Positions 25,773-33,816 of a DNA stretch of 64,000 nt are shown here, piece after piece. Each line of letters opens with the position of its first letter. Position 1 is the stretch's first letter. A program made the translations under genes and the position numbers. Below the pieces are notes generated by a model. That model searched no databases. It was not told the DNA's origin and saw only the letters and a program-made list of their open reading frames with translations. This DNA is from an uncultured Microbacterium sp. (lineage in GTDB: Bacteria; Actinomycetota; Actinomycetes; Actinomycetales; Microbacteriaceae), in contig NZ_CALBRW010000016.1 of the NCBI RefSeq assembly GCF_937927635.1, positions 248,001-312,000 on the forward strand, read 5' to 3'.

Positions 25773-26440
25773 GCGGCCGACCTCAGCGGGGTGCGGGGCT
25801 TCGACGAGGTCGCAGACATCCACGGCATCAGCAGCCGCCCCAGCAGCACCAGCAGTCCGTCGATGACCAGCGCGATGACCACCACCGCGACGACGCCCGC
25901 CAGGACCTCGGCGATGATGCGGCGCTGCAGGCCGTTCGTGAACAGGTAGCCGAGGTTGGTGACGCCGATCAGGATGCCGACGGTCGCCAGCGAGATGGTG
26001 CTCACGGCCGCCACCCTCAGGCCCGCGAGGATCACCGGGCCGGCCAGCGGCAGCTCGACCGTGGCGAAGCGGCGCGGAGCGCCGTAGCCCACGGAGGTGG
26101 CGGCCTGGCGCACGTCCTCGTCCACGGAGTCCAGCCCGTCGGCGACGGCCCGAACCAGGATGGCGATGGCGTAGATGGTCAGTGCGATGATCAGGTTCGG
26201 CTCGGAGGTGGCCTGATAGCCGAACACCGCCGGCATGAGGATCAGCAGCGCCAGCGACGGGATCGTGTACAGCAGGCCGGTGAGCACGATGACCGGGCCG
26301 CGCACGAGCTTGAACCGCCAGGCCACCCAGCCCAGCGGGATCGACAGGATCAGGCCCAGCACGATCGGGATCACACTCTGCTTCAGATGCGTGAGCATGA
26401 GCGTGAGGATCAGATCCAGGTTGTCGCCGACCCAGTTCAC
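25769..26440 (-). CDS. opuCB: OpuC-type ABC permease 1
   Basis: A 223-residue permease. LTHLKQSVIPIVLGLILSIP is helix 1; YTIPSLALLILMP is the conserved second segment; VRQAATSVGYGAPRRFATVE and LPLAGPVILAGLR form the coupling loop. It starts one base after the ATPase gene ends and overlaps the second permease. OpuC-type importers use two such permeases with one ATPase. Confidence 0.88.
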   Translation of the reverse strand: MNWVGDNLDLILTLMLTHLKQSVIPIVLGLILSIPLGWVAWRFKLVRGPVIVLTGLLYTIPSLALLILMPAVFGYQATSEPNLIIALTIYAIAILVRAVADGLDSVDEDVRQAATSVGYGAPRRFATVELPLAGPVILAGLRVAAVSTISLATVGILIGVTNLGYLFTNGLQRRIIAEVLAGVVAVVVIALVIDGLLVLLGRLLMPWMSATSSKPRTPLRSAA

Positions 26441-26441
26441 G

Positions 26442-27383
26442 TCAGCGTCCGTCCTCGAGGCTGCGACGCTTCGACGGGCTCAGCGACCCAGGGTCTTGGG
26501 CCCCTGACCCATCCGGGCTCAGCGACCCACCCTGACCCCGAGGCTCGTCCCGGCTCGGGGACTCGTCCCGAGCATCCCGGAGGATGCCCTGGGTGCGGCC
26601 CTCGGAGTCCACCACGACCGCGCCGCGGGGAGTCTGCTTGACGGTCAGCGCACGGCGGCCGCGCTCGGCGCCGATGAACGCCTCGACGAAGGCATCCGCC
26701 GGATCCTCCATGATCTGGCTGGGACTGCCCACCTGCACGATGCGCGCGCCCTTGTCGAGGATGACCACCTGGTCGCCCAGCAGGAACGCCTCGTCGATGT
26801 CGTGCGTGACGAAGACCACCGTCTTGTCGAGGTCGCGCTGCAGGCGGATCAGCTCCTGCTGCAGGTCGGCGCGCACGATGGGGTCGACGGCGCCGAACGG
26901 CTCATCCATCAGCAGGATGTTGGGGTCGGCCGCCAGCCCGCGGGCGACACCCACGCGCTGCTGCTGCCCGCCGGAGAGCTGGCTCGGGTAGCGCCGCGCG
27001 AGATCGCGCTCCAGCCCGACGGTGTCCATCAGCTCCAGCGCACGGCCTTCGGCCTCGACCCGGCGGATGCCGTTCAGCCGCAGCACCGTGGTGATGTTGT
27101 CGATCACGGAGAAGTGCGGCAGGAGGCCGGAGTTCTGCATGACGTAGCCGATGCCACGGCGCAGCTGCACGGGATCGCGGCCCAGCACGCTCTCGCCGTC
27201 GATGGCCACGTCACCCGATGTGGGCTCGACCATGCGGTTGATCATGCGCAGCAGCGTGGTCTTGCCGCTGCCGGACAGCCCGACGAAGACCGTGGTCTTG
27301 CGGGAGGGGAGCACGAGACTGAAGTCCTCGACGGCCAGGGTGCCGTCGGGGAAGCGCTTGGTGACGTGAGTGAACTCGATCAT
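26442..27383 (-). CDS. opuCA: OpuC-type ABC ATPase
   Basis: A 313-residue ATP-binding subunit. Walker A GLSGSGKTT (about 35-43), Q-loop region GYVMQNSGLLPHF, signature LSGGQQQRVG, Walker B ILLMDEPFGAVDP and switch His in FVTHDIDEA are all intact. There is no full CBS pair. The last 45 residues are a low-complexity Ser/Asp/Gly/Arg tail built from two GGGTCGCTGAGCCC units related to the dispersed F4 repeat. It lies 6 nt after the DUF427 gene. Confidence 0.88.
   Translation of the reverse strand: MIEFTHVTKRFPDGTLAVEDFSLVLPSRKTTVFVGLSGSGKTTLLRMINRMVEPTSGDVAIDGESVLGRDPVQLRRGIGYVMQNSGLLPHFSVIDNITTVLRLNGIRRVEAEGRALELMDTVGLERDLARRYPSQLSGGQQQRVGVARGLAADPNILLMDEPFGAVDPIVRADLQQELIRLQRDLDKTVVFVTHDIDEAFLLGDQVVILDKGARIVQVGSPSQIMEDPADAFVEAFIGAERGRRALTVKQTPRGAVVVDSEGRTQGILRDARDESPSRDEPRGQGGSLSPDGSGAQDPGSLSPSKRRSLEDGR
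26468..26530. repeat. F4-related repeat units in the opuCA-type 3' end
   Basis: The first 24 bases (26468-26491) match 52342-52365, the left arm and loop of an F4 hairpin, at 22 positions. A second GGGCTCAGCGACCC follows at about 26515-26528. Both lie in the coding sequence and encode SLSP twice. Confidence 0.7.
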
Positions 27384-27389
27384 CCGGGG

Positions 27390-27692
27390 TTACGGACCGA
27401 CCTGCACGCTCGGGTCGAACGCCAGGTACCCGGAGAAGTCGCGCCCCACCTTCTCGATGGCCGTGGCGTAGGGCTTCGGGTACGCCCACACCAGGTCGGC
27501 GTGAGTCGTGCCGTCGAGCACCAGCGAGTAGTACTGGCACACGCCCTTCCACGGGCAGGTGTACGGCGTGGGGCTCTCGACGAGCTCGCCGCGGCGCAGT
27601 GCGGTCGCCGGGAAGTAGTGGTTTCCTTCAATGAGGATCGTGTCACCGGCATCCGCCTCGGCGATCACGACTCCTTCGAATACTGCCTTCAT
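27390..27692 (-). CDS. DUF427 domain protein
   Basis: A 100-residue single-domain DUF427 protein: MKAVFEGVVIAEADAGDTIL, then GNHYFPATALRRGELVES, the invariant TPYTCPWKGVCQYYSL and the end KVGRDFSGYLAFDP. The fold is a small beta barrel of unknown biochemical role. AGGAGGTACGCAC before the ATG at 27692 decides the start. It lies 6 nt upstream of the OpuC-type ATPase and so is probably the first gene of that operon. Confidence 0.85.
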   Translation of the reverse strand: MKAVFEGVVIAEADAGDTILIEGNHYFPATALRRGELVESPTPYTCPWKGVCQYYSLVLDGTTHADLVWAYPKPYATAIEKVGRDFSGYLAFDPSVQVGP

Positions 27693-27768
27693 GTGCGTAC
27701 CTCCTGGCATCTCTTCGAGCGTAGGCGACACCTCTGACAACCGACACGGGTCACGGCAGATTCCCGGT

Positions 27769-29166
27769 TCAGGCGGATTGCCGCCCGTACTGCTCCAGCA
27801 GGCGCAGCCACACCTCGCTCATGGTGGGGTAGGCCGGCACCGCGTGCCACAGTCGGCTGAGGGGAACCTCGCCGGTCACGGCGATGGTGGCGGCCTGCAG
27901 CAGCTCGGCCACATCGTCGCCTGCGAACGTGACTCCCAGCAGCACTTCCCGCTCGGTGTCGACGACCATGCGGGCCTGCCCCTGGTAGCCGTCGGCGTGC
28001 AGGCTCGAGCCCGCGACTCCGCCCAGGTCGTAGTCGACCACCTGGATCTCGTGGCCGGCCGCGCGAGCGGCATCCGCGGTCAGCCCGACGGATGCCACCT
28101 CGGGCTCGGCGAACACCACCTGCGGGACCGCGGCGCGGTCGGCGGTGGCGACGTGACGCCCCCAGGGCTGGTCGGCGACGACTTCGCCGCGCGAACGGGC
28201 GGCGATCACGTCGCCCGCGGCGCGCGCCTGGTACTTGCCCTGGTGCGTCAGCAGCACGCGGCCGTTCACGTCACCGACGGCGTACAGCCAGTCGCTGCCC
28301 GGCACGCGCATGGTGTCGTCGACCTCGATGCTCCGGCCCGGTTCGAGGCCGACGGTCTCGAGCCCGAGGTCGCGCGTACGCGGGGTGCGTCCGGTGGCGG
28401 CCAGAACCTCGGATGCCGTGATCTGCTCCCCCTCGCCCGTGGTGACGGTCACATGGTCGCCGTCGCGGTGCACGGACGTGGTCTCGGTGTTCAGGCGCAC
28501 GTCGACGCCCAGGCCCTTCAGTCCGGCCGCCACCTGGTCGCCGGCGAACGGCTCCATCTTCGCCAACAGCCCGCTCCGGGCGATGACAGTGACTCTCGAG
28601 CCGAGCTGGGCGTAGGCAGTGGCCATCTCCACGGCCACCACGCCACCGCCGATGATCGCCAGCGAGTCCGGCACATGGTCCGAGCTGGTGGCCTCGCGGC
28701 TGGTCCAGGGGCGGGCATCTGCCAGTCCCGGGATACCGGGGATCGCGGCATCCGTTCCCGTGCAGACGGCCACGGCGTGGCGGGCTCGGAGAACCCGCCC
28801 ATCCACCGTGACCTCGCGCTCTCCGGTGAGACGGCCGTGGCCGCGGATCAGGTCGATGCCCGCGGACCCGAGCCACTGCACCTGGCCGTCATCCTTCCAG
28901 TGCGAGGTGAACGAGTCGCGACGCGCGAGCACCTCGTCGGGGTTCAGGGCGCCGCCCTCCACACCGCGGACGTGCTGTGCGGCGCGCAGCGCCTGGCCGG
29001 ACCGCAGCAGCGCCTTCGACGGCATGCACGCCCAGTACGAGCATTCGCCGCCGACCAGCTCGCTCTCCACGATCACGGCGGTCAGCCCGCCCTGCACGGC
29101 GCGATCGGCCACGTTCTCGCCGACCGGCCCGCCACCCAGCACGATCAGGTCGTATTCATCGCTCAT
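27769..29166 (-). CDS. FAD-dependent pyridine nucleotide-disulfide oxidoreductase
   Basis: A 465-residue flavoprotein of the dihydrolipoamide dehydrogenase/mercuric reductase group. FAD loop LIVLGGGPVGENVADRA; redox-active pair in GGECSYWACMPSKAL (Cys-x4-Cys intact); NAD(P) loop LAIIGGGVVAVEMATAYAQLG; second FAD motif WLYAVGDVNG; dimer-interface end HAVPAYPTMSEVWLRLLE with the conserved His. It resembles mycobacterial LpdA-type quinone/disulfide reductases more than the pyruvate dehydrogenase E3. No 2-oxoacid dehydrogenase genes are nearby, so the substrate stays open. Confidence 0.85.
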   Translation of the reverse strand: MSDEYDLIVLGGGPVGENVADRAVQGGLTAVIVESELVGGECSYWACMPSKALLRSGQALRAAQHVRGVEGGALNPDEVLARRDSFTSHWKDDGQVQWLGSAGIDLIRGHGRLTGEREVTVDGRVLRARHAVAVCTGTDAAIPGIPGLADARPWTSREATSSDHVPDSLAIIGGGVVAVEMATAYAQLGSRVTVIARSGLLAKMEPFAGDQVAAGLKGLGVDVRLNTETTSVHRDGDHVTVTTGEGEQITASEVLAATGRTPRTRDLGLETVGLEPGRSIEVDDTMRVPGSDWLYAVGDVNGRVLLTHQGKYQARAAGDVIAARSRGEVVADQPWGRHVATADRAAVPQVVFAEPEVASVGLTADAARAAGHEIQVVDYDLGGVAGSSLHADGYQGQARMVVDTEREVLLGVTFAGDDVAELLQAATIAVTGEVPLSRLWHAVPAYPTMSEVWLRLLEQYGRQSA

Positions 29167-29198
29167 GGGTTCCAGTCTTGCGCGGCGACGTGGAGGTG

Positions 29199-29321
29199 TC
29201 ACGGGGTTGATACGAGTACGACGACGATGACCACGGTCGCGCCGATGCACAGCAGTAGCCGGGCGCGCCCTCTCTTCGGCCAGGCTTGACTGGCCCGGAG
29301 CGGCGTCCGGCGGTTCGGCAC
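29199..29321 (-). CDS. Small single-pass membrane protein (40 aa)
   Basis: A 40-codon frame starting at GTG 29321, with GGAG seven bases upstream. It has a strongly basic N-terminal half (Arg/Lys-rich, ...WPKRGRAR) followed by one hydrophobic helix, LLLCIGATVVIVVVLVSTP, and a stop. The positive-inside rule predicts the N-terminus in the cytoplasm. It ends 32 nt upstream of the disulfide oxidoreductase start. I do not recognise it. The helix and ribosome site support it, but a chance frame is possible. Confidence 0.5.
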   Translation of the reverse strand: MPNRRTPLRASQAWPKRGRARLLLCIGATVVIVVVLVSTP

Positions 29322-29399
29322 TCGACTGCTCCGACATGAATATCGTGACCCGGCATCCTGGGCCCCAGGCCTGCCGGATCAGCGCATCTGCCCATATGT

Positions 29400-29485
29400 G
29401 TTCACAACTCCGGAGTACTTCCCGTCGCCGGCCCCTGAACGCGCGGAAACCAGCCTGTAGGGCCCGGATCTCCGGAGTTGTGAAC
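29400..29485. repeat. Dispersed palindrome family F2, copy C (intergenic)
   Basis: Perfect 16-bp arms GTTCACAACTCCGGAG (29400-29415) and its complement (29470-29485) with a 54-nt loop, just past the end of the lactonase gene, where it could terminate transcription. Confidence 0.9.
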
Positions 29486-29516
29486 GAGTCGCGGCCGTGC
29501 CGGAGCCGCGCCGGGC

Positions 29517-30692
29517 TCAGCTCACCGGCAGGATCACCGTCGGCGCGGGGGCCGAGGTGGTGTGGCGCACGTCGCGCGGGGCGCCGGTGCGCTCGTCGAG
29601 ATCGAGGGCGCTGATGGTGCTGGATCGCTGTCCGGCGACCAGCAGCACACCCTCGTGCACGAGGTGGTGGCGCGGCCAGTCCACGCCCGAGTCGGCGAGC
29701 GCCAGCGGCTCGACGACCTCGCCCGCACCGCGCACGCGCAGCGCCGAGATCGTGTTGCTGCCGCGCAGCGCGGTGTACAGCGTGTGCCCGTCGCGCGAGA
29801 CAGCCAGCTCGGCGGGGAAGTCGAAGCCCACCTGCGCGACGGGTGCGACGGTGGTCGCGGATGCCAGTCCCCAGGTGCCGTCGGGGGCGGATGCCAGGGT
29901 GAAGACCTCGCAGGAGTATTCGGTCACCACGTGCAGGTGCCCGCTGGGGTGCATGACCATGTGCCGAGGACCCGTGCCACGCGGCAGCACGACCTCGTGG
30001 TCGATCGTGAGGCCGGTGCCGGACGGACGCCAGATCCGCACCAGGTCGAAGCCCAGGTCGGTGGTCGCGACGCGCCCGTCGGAGAGGAACACGGCCGAGT
30101 GCGCGTGCGAGACCCGAGGCTGCTCGCCGGCGGGCGTCGGGTACGGGTCCCGCGCCGGTTCCACATCGGGGGCCGACACGCCAGGTGACGGACGTTTCCC
30201 GCGAATCGGTCCGACATCTGGCGTGTCGGCCCCCGGAATGCAGCGTCCAGTTTCGGCAGCCGGCTCCCCGAACAGCGCCGCGCGCAGCGCCGCCGCCTTG
30301 TCGGGCACCGGGGCGGTCAGCGAGCCGTCGGCGGAGATCCCGTACCGGATGACCCGGCCGTCGCCGTAGCAGCTGGCGATGAGCATCCGTCCGTCCGGGG
30401 ACACCGCGACGTGGCAGACGGCCTCGCCCGCGGGCAGAGCGGGACCGAGCGGCCGCAGCGTCGCCTCGCCCGAGCGCGCGAACGCCTGCACCTGGGCGGC
30501 GCCCTCCAGTGCCGCGTAGACCACGTCGAGCCTCGGATGCTGCGCCAGCCACGATGGCGAGGCGACTCGCGCCGCCACGCCCCGGTAGGCGAGCGTCGAG
30601 GCCCCGCGACCCTCGTCCACGGCGAGGAAGCCGATGCCCTCGGCATCCCCCTCCATGTCGGAGCCGTAGCCCCCGACCCAGAACCGCGTCAT
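29517..30692 (-). CDS. Lactonase-family beta-propeller protein with inserted palindrome peptide
   Basis: A seven-bladed propeller of the 6-phosphogluconolactonase/YkgB (lactonase) family, 391 residues. It opens MTRFWVGGYGSDM; CHVAVSPDGRMLIASCYGDG, HAHSAVFLSDGRVATTDLG, GPRHMVMHPSGHLHVV and FPAELAVSRDGHTLYTALRG are successive blade motifs. Between two blades, residues about 153-176 are an F1 palindrome peptide (DTPDVGPIRGKRPSPGVSA) directly before the conserved HAHS. AGAGAGGAACGAGC precedes the ATG at 30692. It may hydrolyse sugar lactones; activity is not certain. Confidence 0.82.
   Translation of the reverse strand: MTRFWVGGYGSDMEGDAEGIGFLAVDEGRGASTLAYRGVAARVASPSWLAQHPRLDVVYAALEGAAQVQAFARSGEATLRPLGPALPAGEAVCHVAVSPDGRMLIASCYGDGRVIRYGISADGSLTAPVPDKAAALRAALFGEPAAETGRCIPGADTPDVGPIRGKRPSPGVSAPDVEPARDPYPTPAGEQPRVSHAHSAVFLSDGRVATTDLGFDLVRIWRPSGTGLTIDHEVVLPRGTGPRHMVMHPSGHLHVVTEYSCEVFTLASAPDGTWGLASATTVAPVAQVGFDFPAELAVSRDGHTLYTALRGSNTISALRVRGAGEVVEPLALADSGVDWPRHHLVHEGVLLVAGQRSSTISALDLDERTGAPRDVRHTTSAPAPTVILPVS
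30159..30235. repeat. Dispersed palindrome family F1, copy 3 (in CDS)
   Basis: Perfect 18-bp arms (30167-30184 and 30218-30235). The 77 bases match 19209-19285 with one mismatch although the host genes are unrelated and about 11 kb apart. It is read in the same orientation and frame as both other copies. Confidence 0.93.
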
Positions 30693-30713
30693 GCTCGTTC
30701 CTCTCTGCAGTTC

Positions 30714-30795
30714 GTCGAGTGCACGACATCTCGCCGAGCGCACGGCCTGTTCGCGCGAAGAACCCGTGCTCTCGGCGAGGTCCCGTGCTCTCGAC
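30714..30795. repeat. Dispersed palindrome family F3, copy 2
   Basis: Outer arms GTCGAGTGCACG (30714-30725) and CGTGCTCTCGAC (30784-30795) with one mismatch, and inner arms CTCGCCGAGCGCACGG (30730-30745) and CCGTGCTCTCGGCGAG (30764-30779). The left half is nearly the same as 4417-4460. It lies between purA and the lactonase start and is followed by AAGGGGTG. Confidence 0.85.
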
Positions 30796-30822
30796 TGTCA
30801 AGAAGGGGTGAAAGTGTGCGGG

Positions 30823-32109
30823 TCAGTCCAGCAGGTCGTGGCGCACGACGACCTGCTCGCGCTCCGGGCCGACGCCGATCACCGAGATGCGCGTGTTGCT
30901 CATCTGCTCCAGCGCCAGCACGTAGTCCTGCGCGTTCTGCGGCAGGTCCTCGAAGCTGCGAGCCGAGGAGATGTCCTCGGTCCAGCCGGGGAACTCCTGG
31001 TAGATGGGCTTGGCGTGGTGGAAGTCGGTCTGGTTGACCGGCACGTCGTCGAAGCGCACGCCGTCGACGTCGTAGGCCACGCACACCGGGATCCGCTCCA
31101 GTCCGGTCAGCACGTCGAGCTTGGTGAGCACCAGGTCGGTGATGCCGTTCACCCGCGTGGCGTAACGGGTGATCGGGGCGTCGTACCAGCCGGTGCGGCG
31201 CAGGCGGCCGGTGGTGGTGCCGTACTCGAAACCGGTCTTGCGCAGCCACTCGCCCATCTCGTCGTTGAGCTCGGTCGGGAACGGCCCCGATCCCACGCGC
31301 GTGGTGTACGCCTTCACGATGCCGACGATGCGGTTCAGGGAGCCCGGGCCGACGCCCGAGCCGGTGGAGGCGCCCCCAGCGGTGGCCGATGACGAGGTCA
31401 CGAACGGGTAGGTGCCGTGGTCGACGTCGAGCATGGTGGCCTGGCCGCCCTCGAACACGACCACCTCGCCGCGCTTCAGGGCCTCGGCCACCAGGTGGCC
31501 GGTGTCGGCGACCATCGGCCGCAGCCGCTCTGCGTAGGAGAGCAGCTCGTCGACGATCTCGTCGCAGGTGATGGCGCGGCGGTTGAAGACCTTCACCAGC
31601 AGGTGGTTCTTCTGGTCGAGCGCGCCCTCGACCTTCTGCCGCAGGATGTTCTCGTCGAACAGATCCTGCACGCGCAGGCCCACGCGGTTGATCTTGTCGG
31701 CGTAGGCCGGGCCGATGCCGCGGCCGGTGGTGCCGATGTTGCGCTTGCCGAGGAACCGCTCGGTGACCTTGTCAAGCGTGCGGTGGTACTGCGTGATCAG
31801 GTGCGCGTTGGCGCTGACCTTCAGCCGCGAGACGTCCACGCCGCGCGCGGACAGCGCCTCCAGCTCGCTGAAGAGCACCTCCAGGTCGATGACCACGCCG
31901 TTGCCGATCACCGGGGTGACGCCCGGGGTCAGGATGCCGGAGGGCAGCAGGTGCAGAGCGTACTTCTCGTCGCCGACGACGACGGTGTGCCCGGCGTTGT
32001 TGCCGCCGTTGAACTTCACCACCCAGTCGGTGCGCTCGCCGAGCAGGTCTGTCGCCTTGCCCTTGCCCTCGTCGCCCCACTGGACGCCGACGATCACGAT
32101 TCCTGGCAT
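30823..32109 (-). CDS. purA: Adenylosuccinate synthetase
   Basis: Joins IMP and aspartate with GTP to give adenylosuccinate, the first step of AMP synthesis. The 428-residue chain starts MPGIVIVGVQWGDEGKGKAT (P-loop), with KFNGGNNAGHTVV, the IMP-loop GTTGRGIGPAYADK, FEGGQATMLDVDHGTYPFVTSS in two parts, and GRLRRTGWYDAP. GGGGG seven bases before the ATG supports the start. It is a full-length housekeeping enzyme, ending at the F3 hairpin. Confidence 0.97.
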   Translation of the reverse strand: MPGIVIVGVQWGDEGKGKATDLLGERTDWVVKFNGGNNAGHTVVVGDEKYALHLLPSGILTPGVTPVIGNGVVIDLEVLFSELEALSARGVDVSRLKVSANAHLITQYHRTLDKVTERFLGKRNIGTTGRGIGPAYADKINRVGLRVQDLFDENILRQKVEGALDQKNHLLVKVFNRRAITCDEIVDELLSYAERLRPMVADTGHLVAEALKRGEVVVFEGGQATMLDVDHGTYPFVTSSSATAGGASTGSGVGPGSLNRIVGIVKAYTTRVGSGPFPTELNDEMGEWLRKTGFEYGTTTGRLRRTGWYDAPITRYATRVNGITDLVLTKLDVLTGLERIPVCVAYDVDGVRFDDVPVNQTDFHHAKPIYQEFPGWTEDISSARSFEDLPQNAQDYVLALEQMSNTRISVIGVGPEREQVVVRHDLLD

Positions 32110-32232
32110 GGGTGTACCCCCTGGTACTGCACGCTGTTCGCCGGGTTTGCACCGGCAGATGAGCTGGCCCGAACGGGCGTGTCCATCCTACCGGAGCGGG
32201 TTTCCAGGGCATCCGATCGCTACAGTGAGCGG

Positions 32233-32931
32233 ATGACGACCTGGTGGCCCTACGCCCGCATCGCCGCATCCCTGCTGGGTTCCGCGGCGATCATCGCGCA
32301 GCTGGTGCGGACGCTGACGAACGCCACGGAGGCCACCACGGCGTACGGCTCGCACCTGCTGACCGTGGGGACGAACTTCTTCAGCTTCTTCACGATCCTC
32401 TCCAACCTGGGGGCGGCCGCGATGCTGGCGGTCGCGGCGGTCTGGGCGTGGACGGCGGGGCGGGATGCTGTGCGCGAGCCGCGCTGGCTGGCCGTGCTCA
32501 TCGCCTGTGTGGCGACGTACATGATCGTGACCGGCATCGTCTACAACCTGCTGCTGCGCGGCATCGAGCTGCCGCAGGGCTCGACGGTGCCGTGGTCGAA
32601 CGAGGTGCTGCACGTCGTCATCCCGCTGTTCCTGCTGATCGATGTGCTGTTCGCGCCGAAGCGCCGGGCGCTGTCGTGGGGCACGCTGGGCACCATCGCC
32701 GCGTTCCCGATCCTGTGGGCGGTCTACACGCTGGTGCGCGCGAACCTGATCATCGCCCCGGCCACGGGCGACCACCACTGGTACCCGTACCCGTTCCTGA
32801 ACCCGCACATCACGCCGGGCGGCTACCTGGGCGTGGCCGGCTACATCGTCGGGATCGCCGCGGCGATCATCGCGATCGGCACCGGCGTGGTCTGGATCGC
32901 GCGCAGACGCGCAGCATCCGTCTCCGCCTGA
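32233..32931 (+). CDS. Pr6Pr family membrane protein
   Basis: A 232-residue integral membrane protein with about six helices. It has the Pr6Pr hallmarks FFSFFTILSNLGAAAMLAVA, YMIVTGIVYNLLLRG, and LHVVIPLFLLIDVLFAP, and the aromatic loop DHHWYPYPFLNPHITPGGY near the C-terminus. FAR-17a/AIG1-like proteins share this fold. The function is unknown. The ATG at 32233 is 123 nt from the divergent purA start, with GAGCGG directly upstream. Confidence 0.8.
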   Translation: MTTWWPYARIAASLLGSAAIIAQLVRTLTNATEATTAYGSHLLTVGTNFFSFFTILSNLGAAAMLAVAAVWAWTAGRDAVREPRWLAVLIACVATYMIVTGIVYNLLLRGIELPQGSTVPWSNEVLHVVIPLFLLIDVLFAPKRRALSWGTLGTIAAFPILWAVYTLVRANLIIAPATGDHHWYPYPFLNPHITPGGYLGVAGYIVGIAAAIIAIGTGVVWIARRRAASVSA

Positions 32932-33111
32932 CTCACCAGCGGTGCGGCCGCACCCAGTTCCACCGGATGTCATGAGGTCAGCGTCCGCGGTCGTGGTCGG
33001 GCACCGCCCACGACGCGCCCTCCGAGCGCGTGGGTCACTCCGGTGGCATGGGCAGTTCTCCCCATCGCGGGCGGCGGGACGCTTCGTTTAGGGTCGTGGC
33101 GGAGGTGTGCC

Positions 33112-33816
33112 GTGGGGATGATGTTGCCGAATGAGCTTGTCTGGGTGATGGAGAAGCTGGGTTTCGAGTGGCCTGACATCGATGAGGATGAGGTCCGTAA
33201 GGGTGCGACGCTGGTGCGTGATTTCGGTAACGATCTGGAGGGGGTGATCCAGTCCGTCGATCGGAAGATGAACGGTGACATCAGTGCGGCGATGCGGGGG
33301 CAGGCGGGCCCGGCGACGTTGTCGGCGTGGAACACGAACCGGTCGCAGAACCTGCAGAAGCTGATCGACATCATGCCGCCCGCTGCGACGGCGATGGGCC
33401 TCGGCGCGGGGGCGATTCTGGGGTTGAAGGTGAAGGTGATCGCGGATGTGACCACGACGCTGGCGATGCTGATCCCGATGCTGACGAACCCGTTCACGGC
33501 CGGGGGTGCCCCGTTGCTGCTGATCGCGAAGAAGAAGCTGCTGAACGCGGCGGTGGACATCGTGGTCGAGCAGTTGTTGAACCAGTTGGCGCCGATGGCG
33601 ATCGAGCCGTTGGCGGAGCAGCTGCCCGCGGTGATCGACGCGATCCTGGACGCCCCGATGGTCGAGGCCACCGCCGGGGACTCGGATGAGTTCTACGCCG
33701 ATCTGGAGGCGTTGGAGGATGCCCGTACAGCCATGCAGATCCACGGCGCCGACATCCAGTCCCTGACCTCCACGTTCTTCGCCGAGTTCTCCGCCCTGAA
33801 CTTCGGAGGCGACTGA
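33112..33816 (+). CDS. Toxin-delivery N-terminal domain protein (WXG100/ESX-like helical)
   Basis: A 234-residue helical protein. Its head LPNELVWVMEKLGFEWPDIDEDEVRK resembles the N-terminal domain of large ESX-associated polymorphic toxins (WP..DED pattern; quoted as ELVWVMEKLGFEWPDIDED). It continues with an alternating helix pattern and a hydrophobic segment (about 95-150: AAATAMGLGAGAILGLK, LAMLIPMLTNPF). It ends SLTSTFFAEFSALNFGGD. GGAGG six bases before the GTG at 33112 sets the start. The stop overlaps the ATG of the Ntox15 gene, so delivery domain and toxin are translationally coupled rather than fused. No secretion apparatus gene is in the window. Confidence 0.65.
   Translation: MGMMLPNELVWVMEKLGFEWPDIDEDEVRKGATLVRDFGNDLEGVIQSVDRKMNGDISAAMRGQAGPATLSAWNTNRSQNLQKLIDIMPPAATAMGLGAGAILGLKVKVIADVTTTLAMLIPMLTNPFTAGGAPLLLIAKKKLLNAAVDIVVEQLLNQLAPMAIEPLAEQLPAVIDAILDAPMVEATAGDSDEFYADLEALEDARTAMQIHGADIQSLTSTFFAEFSALNFGGD

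Noticed and set aside
27769..30801. A 1010-codon frame joining the flavoprotein reductase to sequence upstream
   Set aside because: Only the last 465 codons (from ATG 29166) are homologous; upstream it is the shadow of the lactonase gene in another frame.
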